Origin: Pararhodobacter sp.
GTDB taxonomy: Bacteria > Pseudomonadota > Alphaproteobacteria > Rhodobacterales > Rhodobacteraceae
Assembly (NCBI GenBank): GCA_020832665.1
Contig: JAFIEG010000016.1
Coordinates: 1 to 61,781 of the forward strand
Length of the DNA: 61,781 nucleotides
Direction of reading: 5' to 3'
Every line of letters begins with the position of its first letter. Within the stretch, counting starts at the first letter, position 1. The notes under the pieces are model-generated. The model was given only the letters and a program-made list of their open reading frames with translations, did not search any database and had not been told where the DNA came from. This document shows positions 38,038 to 46,657 of this stretch, piece by piece. The translations under genes were made by a program, and so were the position numbers.

Positions 38038-39182
38038 TTTTCCCTTTCTCCCTGAGCCGTGCCTGGCGCGGCCGTGCTACGGCCTCGACGCAGGGTCGTT
38101 GCGATGTATTCGTCCAGTTCCAGTCGGCCGGCCAGCCCCTGCGGGCGCAATGCCATGCCAAGCACGATGACAATGCCAAGCGCCACTCCGGACAGGCCCA
38201 GCATCTGCGGCAGCGCCACGAAGCCCAGGTCCAGCCCGCTTTCGGCACGTCGGATCACCTCGAGCCCCACCGACAGCAACAACGTACCCAGCACGGCGCC
38301 CGTGACCGTTGCCATCCCGCCAAGGATCAGCATTGCCAGTGTCAGGAACACCTGCTGGAAATAGAAGGCACGCGGGCTGATGGTGCCGGTCAGATAGGCA
38401 AACATCACCCCTGCTCCGCCGCAGATCAGCGCCGAAAGAATCCAGGCGCGCCGGCGCAATCGGGTGACATCGAGCCCCAATGCGCGGGCGGCCTGCATGT
38501 CCTGCGCACTTGCACGCAACTGCATCCCGGTGCGGCTTTCGCGAAACAGCCGCGCCAGCACCACCGTCCCGGCCGCTGCCGCCGCTACGCCCCAGAACCC
38601 GATCTCGCGCGGGATACCGAAGAACGCCTGGTTGCCCTTGAACAGCGCCGGCCAGTTCAGGAACATGCCGTGGCAGACGATCAGGAAGGCAAGACTGACG
38701 ATCGTGGCCGCCACCCCCGACAGCCGCGCAATGATCAGCCCTGTCAGCAACGCGATCACCCCCACGACCGCCAGTGCCGCCAGTGCCGCGCCCAGCGGGT
38801 GAAGCTGGACCTGCGCCAGGCCCAGCGGCGCATCGGGGATCGACAGCGCCTTCATCGCCACCGGCGTGGCAAGGATCGCCACGCCATAGGCGCCCAACCC
38901 GACAAAGGCGCTGTGCCCGAGATGCACGATACCGGAGTTGCCCATGTAGACCTGCAATCCCAGCACGATCATCAGGTTGATCATCGCGATGGACGCCATG
39001 TGGCGGTAATGCCCGGGCGCAAGAAGATCGATTCCCAGGGCGATGACCAGCACCGGCAGTGCAACGACCAGCCCGCCGACCAACGCCCGCAGCATGCGCC
39101 GGCGCCCGCGTGCCGCCGGTGCCGTCGCGGAAACGGGGGCGGGCGCACCAAGCGGTGCGGATGCGAAAGAGGAATCGGCCAT
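38034..39182 (-). CDS. Branched-chain amino acid-type ABC permease (LivM family)
   Basis: 382 aa with about ten hydrophobic helices after a 30-residue polar N-terminus. Typical LivM stretches are GNSGIVHLGHSAFVGLGAYG and the EAA-like SAQDMQAARALGLDVTRLR. It pairs with LivH 3 bases upstream. The substrate is not set by the family (amino acids, amides, urea, aromatic acids); the operon suggests an amide or amine. Confidence 0.9.
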   Translation of the reverse strand: MADSSFASAPLGAPAPVSATAPAARGRRRMLRALVGGLVVALPVLVIALGIDLLAPGHYRHMASIAMINLMIVLGLQVYMGNSGIVHLGHSAFVGLGAYGVAILATPVAMKALSIPDAPLGLAQVQLHPLGAALAALAVVGVIALLTGLIIARLSGVAATIVSLAFLIVCHGMFLNWPALFKGNQAFFGIPREIGFWGVAAAAAGTVVLARLFRESRTGMQLRASAQDMQAARALGLDVTRLRRRAWILSALICGGAGVMFAYLTGTISPRAFYFQQVFLTLAMLILGGMATVTGAVLGTLLLSVGLEVIRRAESGLDLGFVALPQMLGLSGVALGIVIVLGMALRPQGLAGRLELDEYIATTLRRGRSTAAPGTAQGEREK

Positions 39183-39185
39183 GCG

Positions 39186-40085
39186 TCAGGCCTCCTTGTC
39201 GCCCAGTTCGCGCCTTGTGCCCATCAGCCCTTCGGGGCGAAGCAGCAACAGCGCGATCACGATGCAATAGGTCAGAGTCTCCTTGATTCCGCCGTACTCG
39301 GCAGGCAGCAGCACCAGCAGGCCGACCTCGATGAAACCCAGCACCATGCCGCCCAACGCCGCACCGGCCAGTGAGCCGAAGCCGCCGATCACACAGGCCA
39401 CGAACGCCTTTAGCACCAGCATGAACCCCATGTCGGGGGCTACGCTGCCGCGCCGCGCCAGCACGAACACCGCGGCAATGCCCGCCAGCAACCCAGACAA
39501 GGCAAAGGCGGCAGCGACCACCCGGTCGGCGCGGATGCCCTGAAGACGCACCGTGGCGAAATCGCCCGCAGCCGCACGCATGGCGATGCCCAGCGTGGTA
39601 CGGTTGAGAAACCACACCAGCGCCCCGCCGGCGACAATGGCGGTGGCGAGTTGCATCAGTTGCAGGGATGATACCGCGTAGGGGCCCACCATCAGCGTCT
39701 GGTTCAGCCCGTTGAGCAGCGGCAATGCCTGCGGACGCGGCGAGATGAACAACTGGAACAGGTTTTGAAGGACGATGCTGACGCCAAAGGCAGTCAGAAG
39801 CCCGGTTGTAAGGGGTGCGCGTCGCACCGGGCGAAAGGCCACTCGCTCGAGCAAGACCGAAGCCAGGATGCCCATGGCAATAGCCAGCCCCACGGCCGCC
39901 AGCGGCGCGGCCAGTCCCACTGCAACCGCCAGGAGCACCGCATAGGCGCTGGCGGCGATGATCTCGCCATAGGCGAAATTGACCAGGCCCATGATCGAGA
40001 ACACAACCGCCAGGCCAAGCGCGACCAGTGCGTATTCGGCACCAAAGGCCAGTGCGTTGAGCAGTTGTTGCAGCGCATATTCCAT
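39186..40085 (-). CDS. Branched-chain amino acid-type ABC permease (LivH family)
   Basis: 299 aa, eight or so membrane helices. GLVNFAYGEIIAASAYAVLL near the N-terminus and VLKAFVACVIGGFGSLAGA near the C-terminus are hallmark LivH segments. It forms the channel with LivM; LivF ends 6 bases upstream. Confidence 0.92.
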   Translation of the reverse strand: MEYALQQLLNALAFGAEYALVALGLAVVFSIMGLVNFAYGEIIAASAYAVLLAVAVGLAAPLAAVGLAIAMGILASVLLERVAFRPVRRAPLTTGLLTAFGVSIVLQNLFQLFISPRPQALPLLNGLNQTLMVGPYAVSSLQLMQLATAIVAGGALVWFLNRTTLGIAMRAAAGDFATVRLQGIRADRVVAAAFALSGLLAGIAAVFVLARRGSVAPDMGFMLVLKAFVACVIGGFGSLAGAALGGMVLGFIEVGLLVLLPAEYGGIKETLTYCIVIALLLLRPEGLMGTRRELGDKEA

Positions 40086-40091
40086 CCGTGC

Positions 40092-40790
40092 TTACCCCCC
40101 GATGTAAAGCGACATCAGCCGATCCGAGGCCAGATCACGCGCCGGCCCCTGGTACTGCAGCCGCCCCGCCCCCAGCACATAGGCCCGGTCAGCCAGGCGC
40201 AGGGCATGGGCGGCGTTCTGCTCGACCAGCAGGATTGTCATGCCGCCGGCCTTCAGTTCCGCGATCACCTCGAAGATGCGTTGCACGATACGCGGCGCCA
40301 GACCCAGCGACGGTTCGTCGAGCAGCAGCAGGCGAGGCCGGGTCATCAGTGCGCGGGCGATGGCCAGCATCTGCTGCTCGCCACCCGAAAGTGTGCCCGC
40401 CGGCTGGTGCATCCGTGCGCGCAGAACCGGAAAAAGCTCCATGAACCTGTCGGTATCGGCGCGCACTCCGGCCCTGTCGCGCCGCGTGGCGGCCGCCAGG
40501 CGCAGGTTCTCGGCCACCGTCAGGCCGGCGAACACCCGCCGCCCTTCGGGCGACAGGGCCAGACCGCGCCGGATGCGCAGCTCGGGCGGCAGACGCGAGA
40601 TGTCCTGCCCATCCATTTCCACCCGCCCGCCGGCCGCAACGAGCCCGATGATTGCCTCGATGGTCGAGGACTTGCCCGCGCCGTTGGGGCCAAGCAAGGC
40701 CACCAGTTCGCCCTCGGCCACGGCCAGGTCGAGATCCTGCACCGCGTGGACGGTGCCGTATCTGACCGAAAGCTTCTCGATCTTCAGCAC
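40092..40790 (-). CDS. Branched-chain amino acid-type ABC ATPase (LivF family)
   Basis: 232 aa. Walker A LLGPNGAGKSST, signature TLSGGEQQMLAIARALM and Walker B LLLDEPSLGLAP are intact. Forms the ATPase dimer with LivG (41984-42733). Confidence 0.94.
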   Translation of the reverse strand: MLKIEKLSVRYGTVHAVQDLDLAVAEGELVALLGPNGAGKSSTIEAIIGLVAAGGRVEMDGQDISRLPPELRIRRGLALSPEGRRVFAGLTVAENLRLAAATRRDRAGVRADTDRFMELFPVLRARMHQPAGTLSGGEQQMLAIARALMTRPRLLLLDEPSLGLAPRIVQRIFEVIAELKAGGMTILLVEQNAAHALRLADRAYVLGAGRLQYQGPARDLASDRLMSLYIGG

Positions 40791-40814
40791 GGCACCGCCC
40801 CGGCCATCAGCGAC

Positions 40815-41966
40815 TCAGTTCCAGTCCGGGACATGCGAAGGGGTGTCTTCGGTCAGCAACACGCGCTCGCCATCACGAAAACCGATCACCGGCACGTTCT
40901 TGATCGGGAAGCCCGGGTTTTCGGCATACGAGATGCTCGCCGCAGTGATCCCGGGGTGCCCCCCTTCCGCGCGGATTGCGGCGCGCAGCGCCACCGGGTC
41001 ATCGGTGCCGGCGGCAGTGGCGGCAGAATGGATCACTTGTACCATGTCGGCGCCCAACGCATCAAAGATGCCCGAAACGCCGAAACCGGCGTCGCGGCAT
41101 TCGGCAAGAAAGGCATCGATCCCGCTGTTCATGCCGGTCAAGCCATGCGTGGCGAACATCACCCTTTCCAGTGCCGCGGCGTCGGCCACCGTGCCCTCAA
41201 GCGAGGGGTCATCGAACCCGTCCGAGCCGATCACCCAACCCTCGTAACCATTGGCGCGAAGCTGTCGGATAAGGATGCCCACGTCGGGCAGCATGGACGA
41301 GATATGGATCGCGTCGGGGGCCGGATCGATGGCCCGGATGCGTGCGATCTGCGGTGACCAGTCCGATGTGCCGAAGGAATGGGTCAGCCGGGCAACCACT
41401 TCGCCGCCGTGATGCTCGAAAGCTTCGCCAAACCAGCGCGGCAACATGTCGCTCCACGATCCGGCATCGGACGAGGTGATGATCACGGCACGCCGCGCGC
41501 CGGCGTCATAGGCCGCCTGGGCGGTGGCGGCAGCGTTGATCGGGTCCGGCACCGCACCGGCGATGAAATTCTCGAACCCGGCGACCTGCATCTCGACCTG
41601 GGTATTGGGGGCCGAAAACACAGTGGCGCCATAAGGCTCGGCGATCTGGGTGATGGGGATGAGCGAATCGGGGAAGGGAATGCCCGACACCACCTGCGCG
41701 CCCTCGTCCAGGAACCGCTGCGCCAGCGAAACCGACAACTGCGAATCCGAGCGCGTATCCTCGATCAGCAGATTGATGCGCGCCCCTTCGCCGGCGGCGT
41801 TGAGCCGCTCAGCCATGCAGCGTGCGCCCTCGGATTCGCCATAAGGGGCATACTCGCCGGTCAGTGACACGGCCATGCCGATGGTGATTTCCTGCGCCTG
41901 AAGCGGCATCGCCGCGGCCATGCCGGCCACCGCCGTGGCGATGGTGATCTTGCCAGTAGCTGTCAT
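40815..41966 (-). CDS. Branched-chain amino acid-type ABC binding protein (LivK family)
   Basis: 383 aa with a signal peptide (about 1-24, ending PLQAQ) and the type I binding-protein opening EITIGMAVSLTGEYAPYGES. TAGGAGGAAACG precedes the ATG. It supplies substrate to the LivHMGF complex encoded around it; the binding-protein gene sits between the two ATPase genes. Confidence 0.92.
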   Translation of the reverse strand: MTATGKITIATAVAGMAAAMPLQAQEITIGMAVSLTGEYAPYGESEGARCMAERLNAAGEGARINLLIEDTRSDSQLSVSLAQRFLDEGAQVVSGIPFPDSLIPITQIAEPYGATVFSAPNTQVEMQVAGFENFIAGAVPDPINAAATAQAAYDAGARRAVIITSSDAGSWSDMLPRWFGEAFEHHGGEVVARLTHSFGTSDWSPQIARIRAIDPAPDAIHISSMLPDVGILIRQLRANGYEGWVIGSDGFDDPSLEGTVADAAALERVMFATHGLTGMNSGIDAFLAECRDAGFGVSGIFDALGADMVQVIHSAATAAGTDDPVALRAAIRAEGGHPGITAASISYAENPGFPIKNVPVIGFRDGERVLLTEDTPSHVPDWN

Positions 41967-41983
41967 CGTTTCCTCCTAGCTGG

Positions 41984-42733
41984 TCATTGTATTGTTGCTT
42001 GTTGTGTTTCCGTTGGCGGCGTCTGGCCGACATAGACCTCGATCACCCGCGGGTCGCTCCAGATGGTTTCGGGTGGGCCGCTGGCGATGACCCGGCCGTG
42101 ATCCATGACCACCAGCCGCTCGCACAGGGTGTTGATGAAGCTCAGATCGTGGTCGATCACCACGATCCCGCAACCGTGCTGCTCGCGGATTGCGATAATG
42201 CGCCGTGCGAGCAGTGCGGTCTCGGCATCATTGAGGCCGGCGGCGGGCTCGTCGAGCAGAAGAAAGGCCGGCGCCAGCGCCATCGAACGCGCAATTTCGA
42301 GCAGCCGCTGATTGCCATAGGCCAGCGTCGCTGCCGGCAGCCCGGAAAGGGCTGTCAGCCCGCATTCGTCGATCAGAATCTCGGGATCGACACCCACCCC
42401 TTCCGCCGGGCGCAGCTCCATGCAACGCGAATGCGCCACCTCGACATTCTGGCGCACCGTCATGTCACCGAACAACCGGCTGGTCTGGAAGGTCCGGGCA
42501 ATGCCCGCGCGCACCGCTGCGATCGGATCGCAACGGGCCACGACGCGGCCATTTACTGCCAACGATCCGCTATCGGCACAAAGGAATCCGGAAAGCACAT
42601 TGACCAGCGTGGACTTGCCCGCGCCATTGGGGCCGATCAGGCCGATCATTTCGTCCCGGTTGCAGGAAAAGGACACTTCCGACAACGCCGCAACGCCCCC
42701 GAAACGCTTGTTTATGCCGCTGACTTCCAGCAT
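41984..42733 (-). CDS. Branched-chain amino acid-type ABC ATPase (LivG family)
   Basis: 249 aa from ATG 42733, which has GGGGGGC upstream. Walker A IGPNGAGKSTL, family motif IARTFQTSRLFGDMTV, and LLLDEPAAGLND are visible. The signature reads LAYGNQRLLEIARSM rather than LSGGQ, a common LivG variant. A longer reading to 42787 would add 18 residues without support. First gene of the Liv operon after the hairpin at 42795-42813. Confidence 0.92.
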   Translation of the reverse strand: MLEVSGINKRFGGVAALSEVSFSCNRDEMIGLIGPNGAGKSTLVNVLSGFLCADSGSLAVNGRVVARCDPIAAVRAGIARTFQTSRLFGDMTVRQNVEVAHSRCMELRPAEGVGVDPEILIDECGLTALSGLPAATLAYGNQRLLEIARSMALAPAFLLLDEPAAGLNDAETALLARRIIAIREQHGCGIVVIDHDLSFINTLCERLVVMDHGRVIASGPPETIWSDPRVIEVYVGQTPPTETQQATIQ

Positions 42734-42794
42734 TTGCCCCCCGATGCCGGCGCATGCCGCCTCTTGGGCTTGTCGCATGCGCCGCAAATTCGAC

Positions 42795-42813
42795 CGCCGG
42801 AACCTTTCCGGCG
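42795..42813. terminator. Hairpin between SDR and Liv operon
   Basis: 7-bp perfect stem (42795-42801 with 42807-42813) and 5-base loop in the gap between the SDR stop and the livG start. The AT-rich stretch beside it (about 42818-42860) may hold a separate promoter for the Liv operon. Confidence 0.45.
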
Positions 42814-42874
42814 AAGAGATTTTCTGTATTCTGCGTATTTTTCCTTTTTCGAAACTTTCCGGTCGTGCAGGCGC

Positions 42875-43633
42875 TCACATGCGCATCAGCAGACCGCCGT
42901 CGACGGCGAGCTCGATCCCGGTGATGTAGCCGGCCGCATCGGACAGCAGGAAGAGCGTGGCATTGGCCATGTCCTGCGGCGTGCCGATCCGGCCAAGCGG
43001 CGCATAGGCGGCCACGGCGGCGCGCGCCTCCTCGCTGTCCCAACGCGCCTGAAGAGGAGTCAGCGCCATGCCCGGGCAGATCGCGTTCGAACGGATCGCT
43101 TCGCCGGCGAGCTGCATCGCCAGCGACTTGGACAAGGCACAAACACCCGCCTTGGACGCCTGATAGGCATCCTGCGGATTGGGATCGCCTCGATACCATT
43201 GAACTGTTGAAAAATGCACCATTGCCCCTCCGCGCCCGGTTTTTCGCATCCAGGGAACAGCATGGCGCGCAGTCAGCACCATAGCGCGCAAATTGATCGC
43301 GAAAACCCGATCCCAGACTTCGAGATCGATTTCGAGTGCCGAACGGTCGCGGTCGAACCACAGCACGCCGGCAACATTGGCCAGATAGTCGATCCCTCCC
43401 ACTTCGGCGCCAGTTGCATCGATGGCCGCGGCCACGAACGCATCGTCCGAAATGTCGCCCTCGCAGTAAGTCAGCCGATCACCATGGCCGGCAAGGCTTT
43501 CAGGTTTCGGCTTCAGATCAAGGGCCGTGACCCGCGCGCCTGCCTTGAGCAACGCGCCGGCGATGGCCTCGCCCATGCCGCCGCCGGCACCGGTCACCAC
43601 GGCATGTCTGCCACTGAAATCGAACTGGATCAT
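42875..43633 (-). CDS. Short-chain dehydrogenase/reductase
   Basis: 252 aa classical SDR: TGAGGGMG nucleotide motif, NVAG at about 86-89, Ser in HFSTVQW and catalytic YQASK. Divergent from the aldehyde dehydrogenase gene at 43775, which suggests joint control. In a gamma-glutamyl amine pathway it could oxidise an alcohol to the aldehyde used by the dehydrogenase. Confidence 0.9.
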   Translation of the reverse strand: MIQFDFSGRHAVVTGAGGGMGEAIAGALLKAGARVTALDLKPKPESLAGHGDRLTYCEGDISDDAFVAAAIDATGAEVGGIDYLANVAGVLWFDRDRSALEIDLEVWDRVFAINLRAMVLTARHAVPWMRKTGRGGAMVHFSTVQWYRGDPNPQDAYQASKAGVCALSKSLAMQLAGEAIRSNAICPGMALTPLQARWDSEEARAAVAAYAPLGRIGTPQDMANATLFLLSDAAGYITGIELAVDGGLLMRM

Positions 43634-43703
43634 GGAATGGCTCGCTTGCTTGTGTCGAGGGGCAGGATAACCGGGATTGGAAATCTAGCAAGCCAAAAAA
43701 GAA

Positions 43704-43730
43704 AAAATTTGCTGATCTGGAAAATTTGCT
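43704..43730. promoter_or_regulatory. Direct repeats in divergent promoter
   Basis: AAAATTTGCT occurs twice (43704-43713 and 43721-43730), starts 17 bases apart, in the 141-base AT-rich gap between the divergent SDR and aldehyde dehydrogenase genes. A possible site for the XRE-cupin regulator encoded at 46058-46657. Confidence 0.45.
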
Positions 43731-43774
43731 TATGGTGACAGCGAACAACCACCTTGCAACCAAGCGGACCCTTC

Positions 43775-45160
43775 ATGCACCCGGACAGCTTCACCGTTAT
43801 CTCGCCCGTCGATCAATCCTCCTATGCGCGGCGCCCCTTCGCCACGCAAGAACACATCGAGGCCGCGTTCGCACGGGCAGAAAAGGCGCGCCGCGACTGG
43901 GCGCGCGCGCCCCTGCAGGACCGCCTGGCGGTGGTGACGGCATTCGACGCCGCCATGCGCCGGCGGGCCGACGATCTGGCCCAGGCCGTGACGTGGCAGA
44001 TAGGTCGGCCGCTTTGGCAGGCTGACGAGACCGGGCGGTTGAGCCTGATTACCTCGGAAATGACAGGCTATGCGGCCGAAGTGCTGGCCGACCGGCCCTT
44101 TCCCGGCAATGACGGCGTGCGCCGCTTCGCCCGTGCGCAACCAGGCGGCCTGCACCTGTCGATCTGCGCCTGGAACTATCCAACCGCCATGCTTGGCTTC
44201 CTCGTCGTCGCGCCGCTGATTTCCGGCAATGTCGTGATCTTGAAACACTCGCCGCAGACCCCGCTGATCGCCGAGATCGCGGTCGAGGCCTTTGCCGAAG
44301 CTGGCGGCCCCGAAGGCGTGTTCCAGGCCCTGCACCTGTCTCATCCCGACGCCGAGGCGCTGATCGGTGCCGGACGATTCGCGGCGGTCAATTTCATCGG
44401 CTCGGTTGCCGGCGGGCGGCGGGTTCATGCCGCCGCGGCGGGCACGTTTACCAATGTGCATCTGGAACTGGGCGGTAAGGACCCGGCCTATATCCGCGCC
44501 GATGCCGATATCGAGCGGATCGTCCCCGATATCGCCGAGGGCTGCTATTCCAACGCCGGGCAGTCGTGCTGTTCGGTCGAGCGAATCTATGTCGCTGCCG
44601 AAATTCACGATCGGTTTGTCGAGGCGCTGGTCGCCGAAACCGAGAAATGGTCCATCGGCCACCCGGTCAACGGCAAGCCGATGCTGGGGCCGGTGGTGCG
44701 CGCCGAGGCGGCGCAGCGCATCCGCGATGCTTGCGATGCGGCCTGCGCCATGGGCGCCCGACTGGTCACCCCCACACCTGCCGAACTACCCGGCCCGGCC
44801 TATGTCGCACCCGGCGTTCTGGATGGGCTGGACCACAGCATGGCGATCATGCGTAACGAACTGTTTGGACCCATGGCCTGCGTTCAGCGGGTCAGCAGCG
44901 ATGATGAGGCCGTGCGCCTTATGAATGACAGCGACTACGGTCTGACCGCCAGCATCTGGACCGCCGACGAGGCGCGCGGGATGGACCTGCTGGACCAGTT
45001 GGAGGCAGGCACTGTCTATCTCAACCGCTGCGATCATGCCGATCTCTACCTGCCCTGGGGCGGGGTAAAGAACTCGGGAATGGGGCGCACCAATGGGCGC
45101 GTCGGCCTTGCCGGAACGACAGCGCCCAAATCCTTCCACATCCGCAGCCGGTTGGGTTGA
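43775..45160 (+). CDS. Aldehyde dehydrogenase family protein
   Basis: 461 aa NAD(P)-dependent aldehyde dehydrogenase. Catalytic Glu in HLELGGKDPAYI (~230) and catalytic Cys in NAGQSCCSVERIYV (~265), with two adjacent Cys residues. The N-terminus is a little short compared with 480-500 aa family members. ATG 43775 was chosen over an upstream TTG. It should oxidise an amino-aldehyde or gamma-glutamyl-amino-aldehyde to the acid, the PuuC step, and heads a four-gene operon with the amidohydrolase, regulator and amidotransferase. Confidence 0.9.
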   Translation: MHPDSFTVISPVDQSSYARRPFATQEHIEAAFARAEKARRDWARAPLQDRLAVVTAFDAAMRRRADDLAQAVTWQIGRPLWQADETGRLSLITSEMTGYAAEVLADRPFPGNDGVRRFARAQPGGLHLSICAWNYPTAMLGFLVVAPLISGNVVILKHSPQTPLIAEIAVEAFAEAGGPEGVFQALHLSHPDAEALIGAGRFAAVNFIGSVAGGRRVHAAAAGTFTNVHLELGGKDPAYIRADADIERIVPDIAEGCYSNAGQSCCSVERIYVAAEIHDRFVEALVAETEKWSIGHPVNGKPMLGPVVRAEAAQRIRDACDAACAMGARLVTPTPAELPGPAYVAPGVLDGLDHSMAIMRNELFGPMACVQRVSSDDEAVRLMNDSDYGLTASIWTADEARGMDLLDQLEAGTVYLNRCDHADLYLPWGGVKNSGMGRTNGRVGLAGTTAPKSFHIRSRLG

Positions 45161-45163
45161 TCG

Positions 45164-46024
45164 ATGGCCGATACAGACATCCTGCCCGCCTCCTCCGGCG
45201 GGCCGTCACTGACCGGTGAGCAAGTCGCGGCCCTGGCTGCTGCTGCGGCGACATCCCTGGAGGGGCGCCCGGGGCACCCGCTGCTGCTGGTATGCGAACA
45301 TGCGGGAGCCGAGGTCCCCGCCCCCTGGAACCGGTTGGGCTTGCACCCGGCGCTGTTTGACTCACATTTCGCCTTCGATCCCGGTGCGGCGGCGATGACC
45401 CGGGCACTGTGCGACGCCCTTGGCGCGCCGGGGGTTCTGGCGCGATACTCGCGCCTGTTTCTGGATTACAACCGCCGAGCGGGGGAATGGGAATACATGC
45501 GCCCCGACATGGGCGGCATGCCGGTACCCGCGAACCTGTTCGTCAGCGACGCGGAACGTGCCATGCGTCAACAGCTTGCTGCCGCACCGCTGGCCGCAGC
45601 TATAGAGGTGGCCGCCACCGGCAGGCAGGCGATGATCTCGGTTCATTCCTTCACTCCGGTAATGAATGGCGTCACAAGGGCGCTGGATATCGGGGTGCTT
45701 GGTCCGCGGGACTGCCCCTTTGCCATCGCGCTGAGCGAGGCGCTGGAGCGGCACGCCCCCGAAGCCGGGTTGCGGGTGGCGCGCAACGCGCCCTATGACT
45801 GGCACGCGGTCGATGCCTATTGCCTGCAGCATCATGCGGTGGCGCGCGCATTGCCCTGCGTGGCACTGGAGTTCAACAATGCCACCCTCGCCGCACCGGA
45901 CGGATTTGCACGCGTCCTGCGGCTGATGGCCGATACCTTGGGCGCGCTCCCGCTTCCTGGTACTGAGCCTGCCGGGGCGGGCGGCGAGGCTGGACAGGCC
46001 GGAGGCAGCACCGCTAAGGAATGA
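45164..46024 (+). CDS. N-formylglutamate amidohydrolase family protein
   Basis: 286 aa. LLLVCEHAGAEVP near residue 41-53 and ISVHSFTPVMNG (~158-169) are the metal and substrate motifs of the FGase/HutG family. These enzymes hydrolyse N-formyl-L-glutamate or similar N-acyl amino acids. No histidine-utilisation genes are nearby, so it is probably recruited to this amide/amine pathway. It starts 3 bases after the aldehyde dehydrogenase stop. A Gly/Ala-rich tail of about 20 residues ends the protein. Confidence 0.88.
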   Translation: MADTDILPASSGGPSLTGEQVAALAAAAATSLEGRPGHPLLLVCEHAGAEVPAPWNRLGLHPALFDSHFAFDPGAAAMTRALCDALGAPGVLARYSRLFLDYNRRAGEWEYMRPDMGGMPVPANLFVSDAERAMRQQLAAAPLAAAIEVAATGRQAMISVHSFTPVMNGVTRALDIGVLGPRDCPFAIALSEALERHAPEAGLRVARNAPYDWHAVDAYCLQHHAVARALPCVALEFNNATLAAPDGFARVLRLMADTLGALPLPGTEPAGAGGEAGQAGGSTAKE

Positions 46025-46057
46025 CTCCTGCGGCTGTGGCGAGACGAGGAGCGGCGG

Positions 46058-46657
46058 ATGGACACGACTCTGGGCGGGATGATACGCAGCGTGCGCAAGC
46101 AGCAGGGCATGACCTTGCGCGAGTTGAGTGCGCGCTCCGGTCTGTCGGTGTCGCAACTTTCGAAACTGGAAAACGGCAAACAACGCATTTCGGTTGACTT
46201 GGCGCTCAAACTGGCCGGCGTGCTCAAGGTGCCGGTAACCACCTTCTTGTCGCCACTTCGTCAGATGGCCCAGGCGCGCCGCGCCATTACCCGCGCCGGC
46301 GAGGGGCTGGTGCACGAGGCCGAAGGACTGACCTTCGAGGTTCTGTGCAACGATATCCGCGACAAGGCCAATCTGTTCTGGCGGGTAACGGTGCGGGCCC
46401 GCACGCCCGAAGAGGCCGGCGGTTGGCGTTCGCATGCAGGCCAGGAGTTCCTGCATGTTCTCAGCGGCAGCCTGGAACTGCACACCGGCCAGTATGAACC
46501 GCTACTGCTTCACCCGGGCGACAGCATCCTGTTCGACGGCGAGATGGAACATGCCTATGTTTGCGTTGGCGACGGGCCTGCGGTGGTGCTGATGTCAAAC
46601 GCCACGATTCGTCAGAACGCTGTTGCACTTGACAGCCTCCAGGGGCGCGATGACTAG
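46058..46657 (+). CDS. XRE-family regulator with cupin domain (PuuR-like)
   Basis: 199 aa. N-terminal HTH_XRE (MTLRELSARSGLSVSQLSKLE, one helix-turn-helix) and a C-terminal cupin (about 115-185, with HAGQEFLHVLSGSLELHTGQ). This layout is that of PuuR, which controls putrescine use via gamma-glutamyl intermediates. It sits inside the operon it probably controls, and a repeat pair lies in the divergent promoter upstream (43704-43730). Confidence 0.9.
   Translation: MDTTLGGMIRSVRKQQGMTLRELSARSGLSVSQLSKLENGKQRISVDLALKLAGVLKVPVTTFLSPLRQMAQARRAITRAGEGLVHEAEGLTFEVLCNDIRDKANLFWRVTVRARTPEEAGGWRSHAGQEFLHVLSGSLELHTGQYEPLLLHPGDSILFDGEMEHAYVCVGDGPAVVLMSNATIRQNAVALDSLQGRDD

Noticed and set aside
38077-39615. 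512-aa minus-strand frame overlapping LivM and LivH
   Set aside because: Out-of-frame shadow; the two permease genes are intact with their motifs.
45164-46024. Histidine utilisation operon
   Set aside because: Only a HutG-like protein is present; no hutH, hutU, hutI or hutF nearby.
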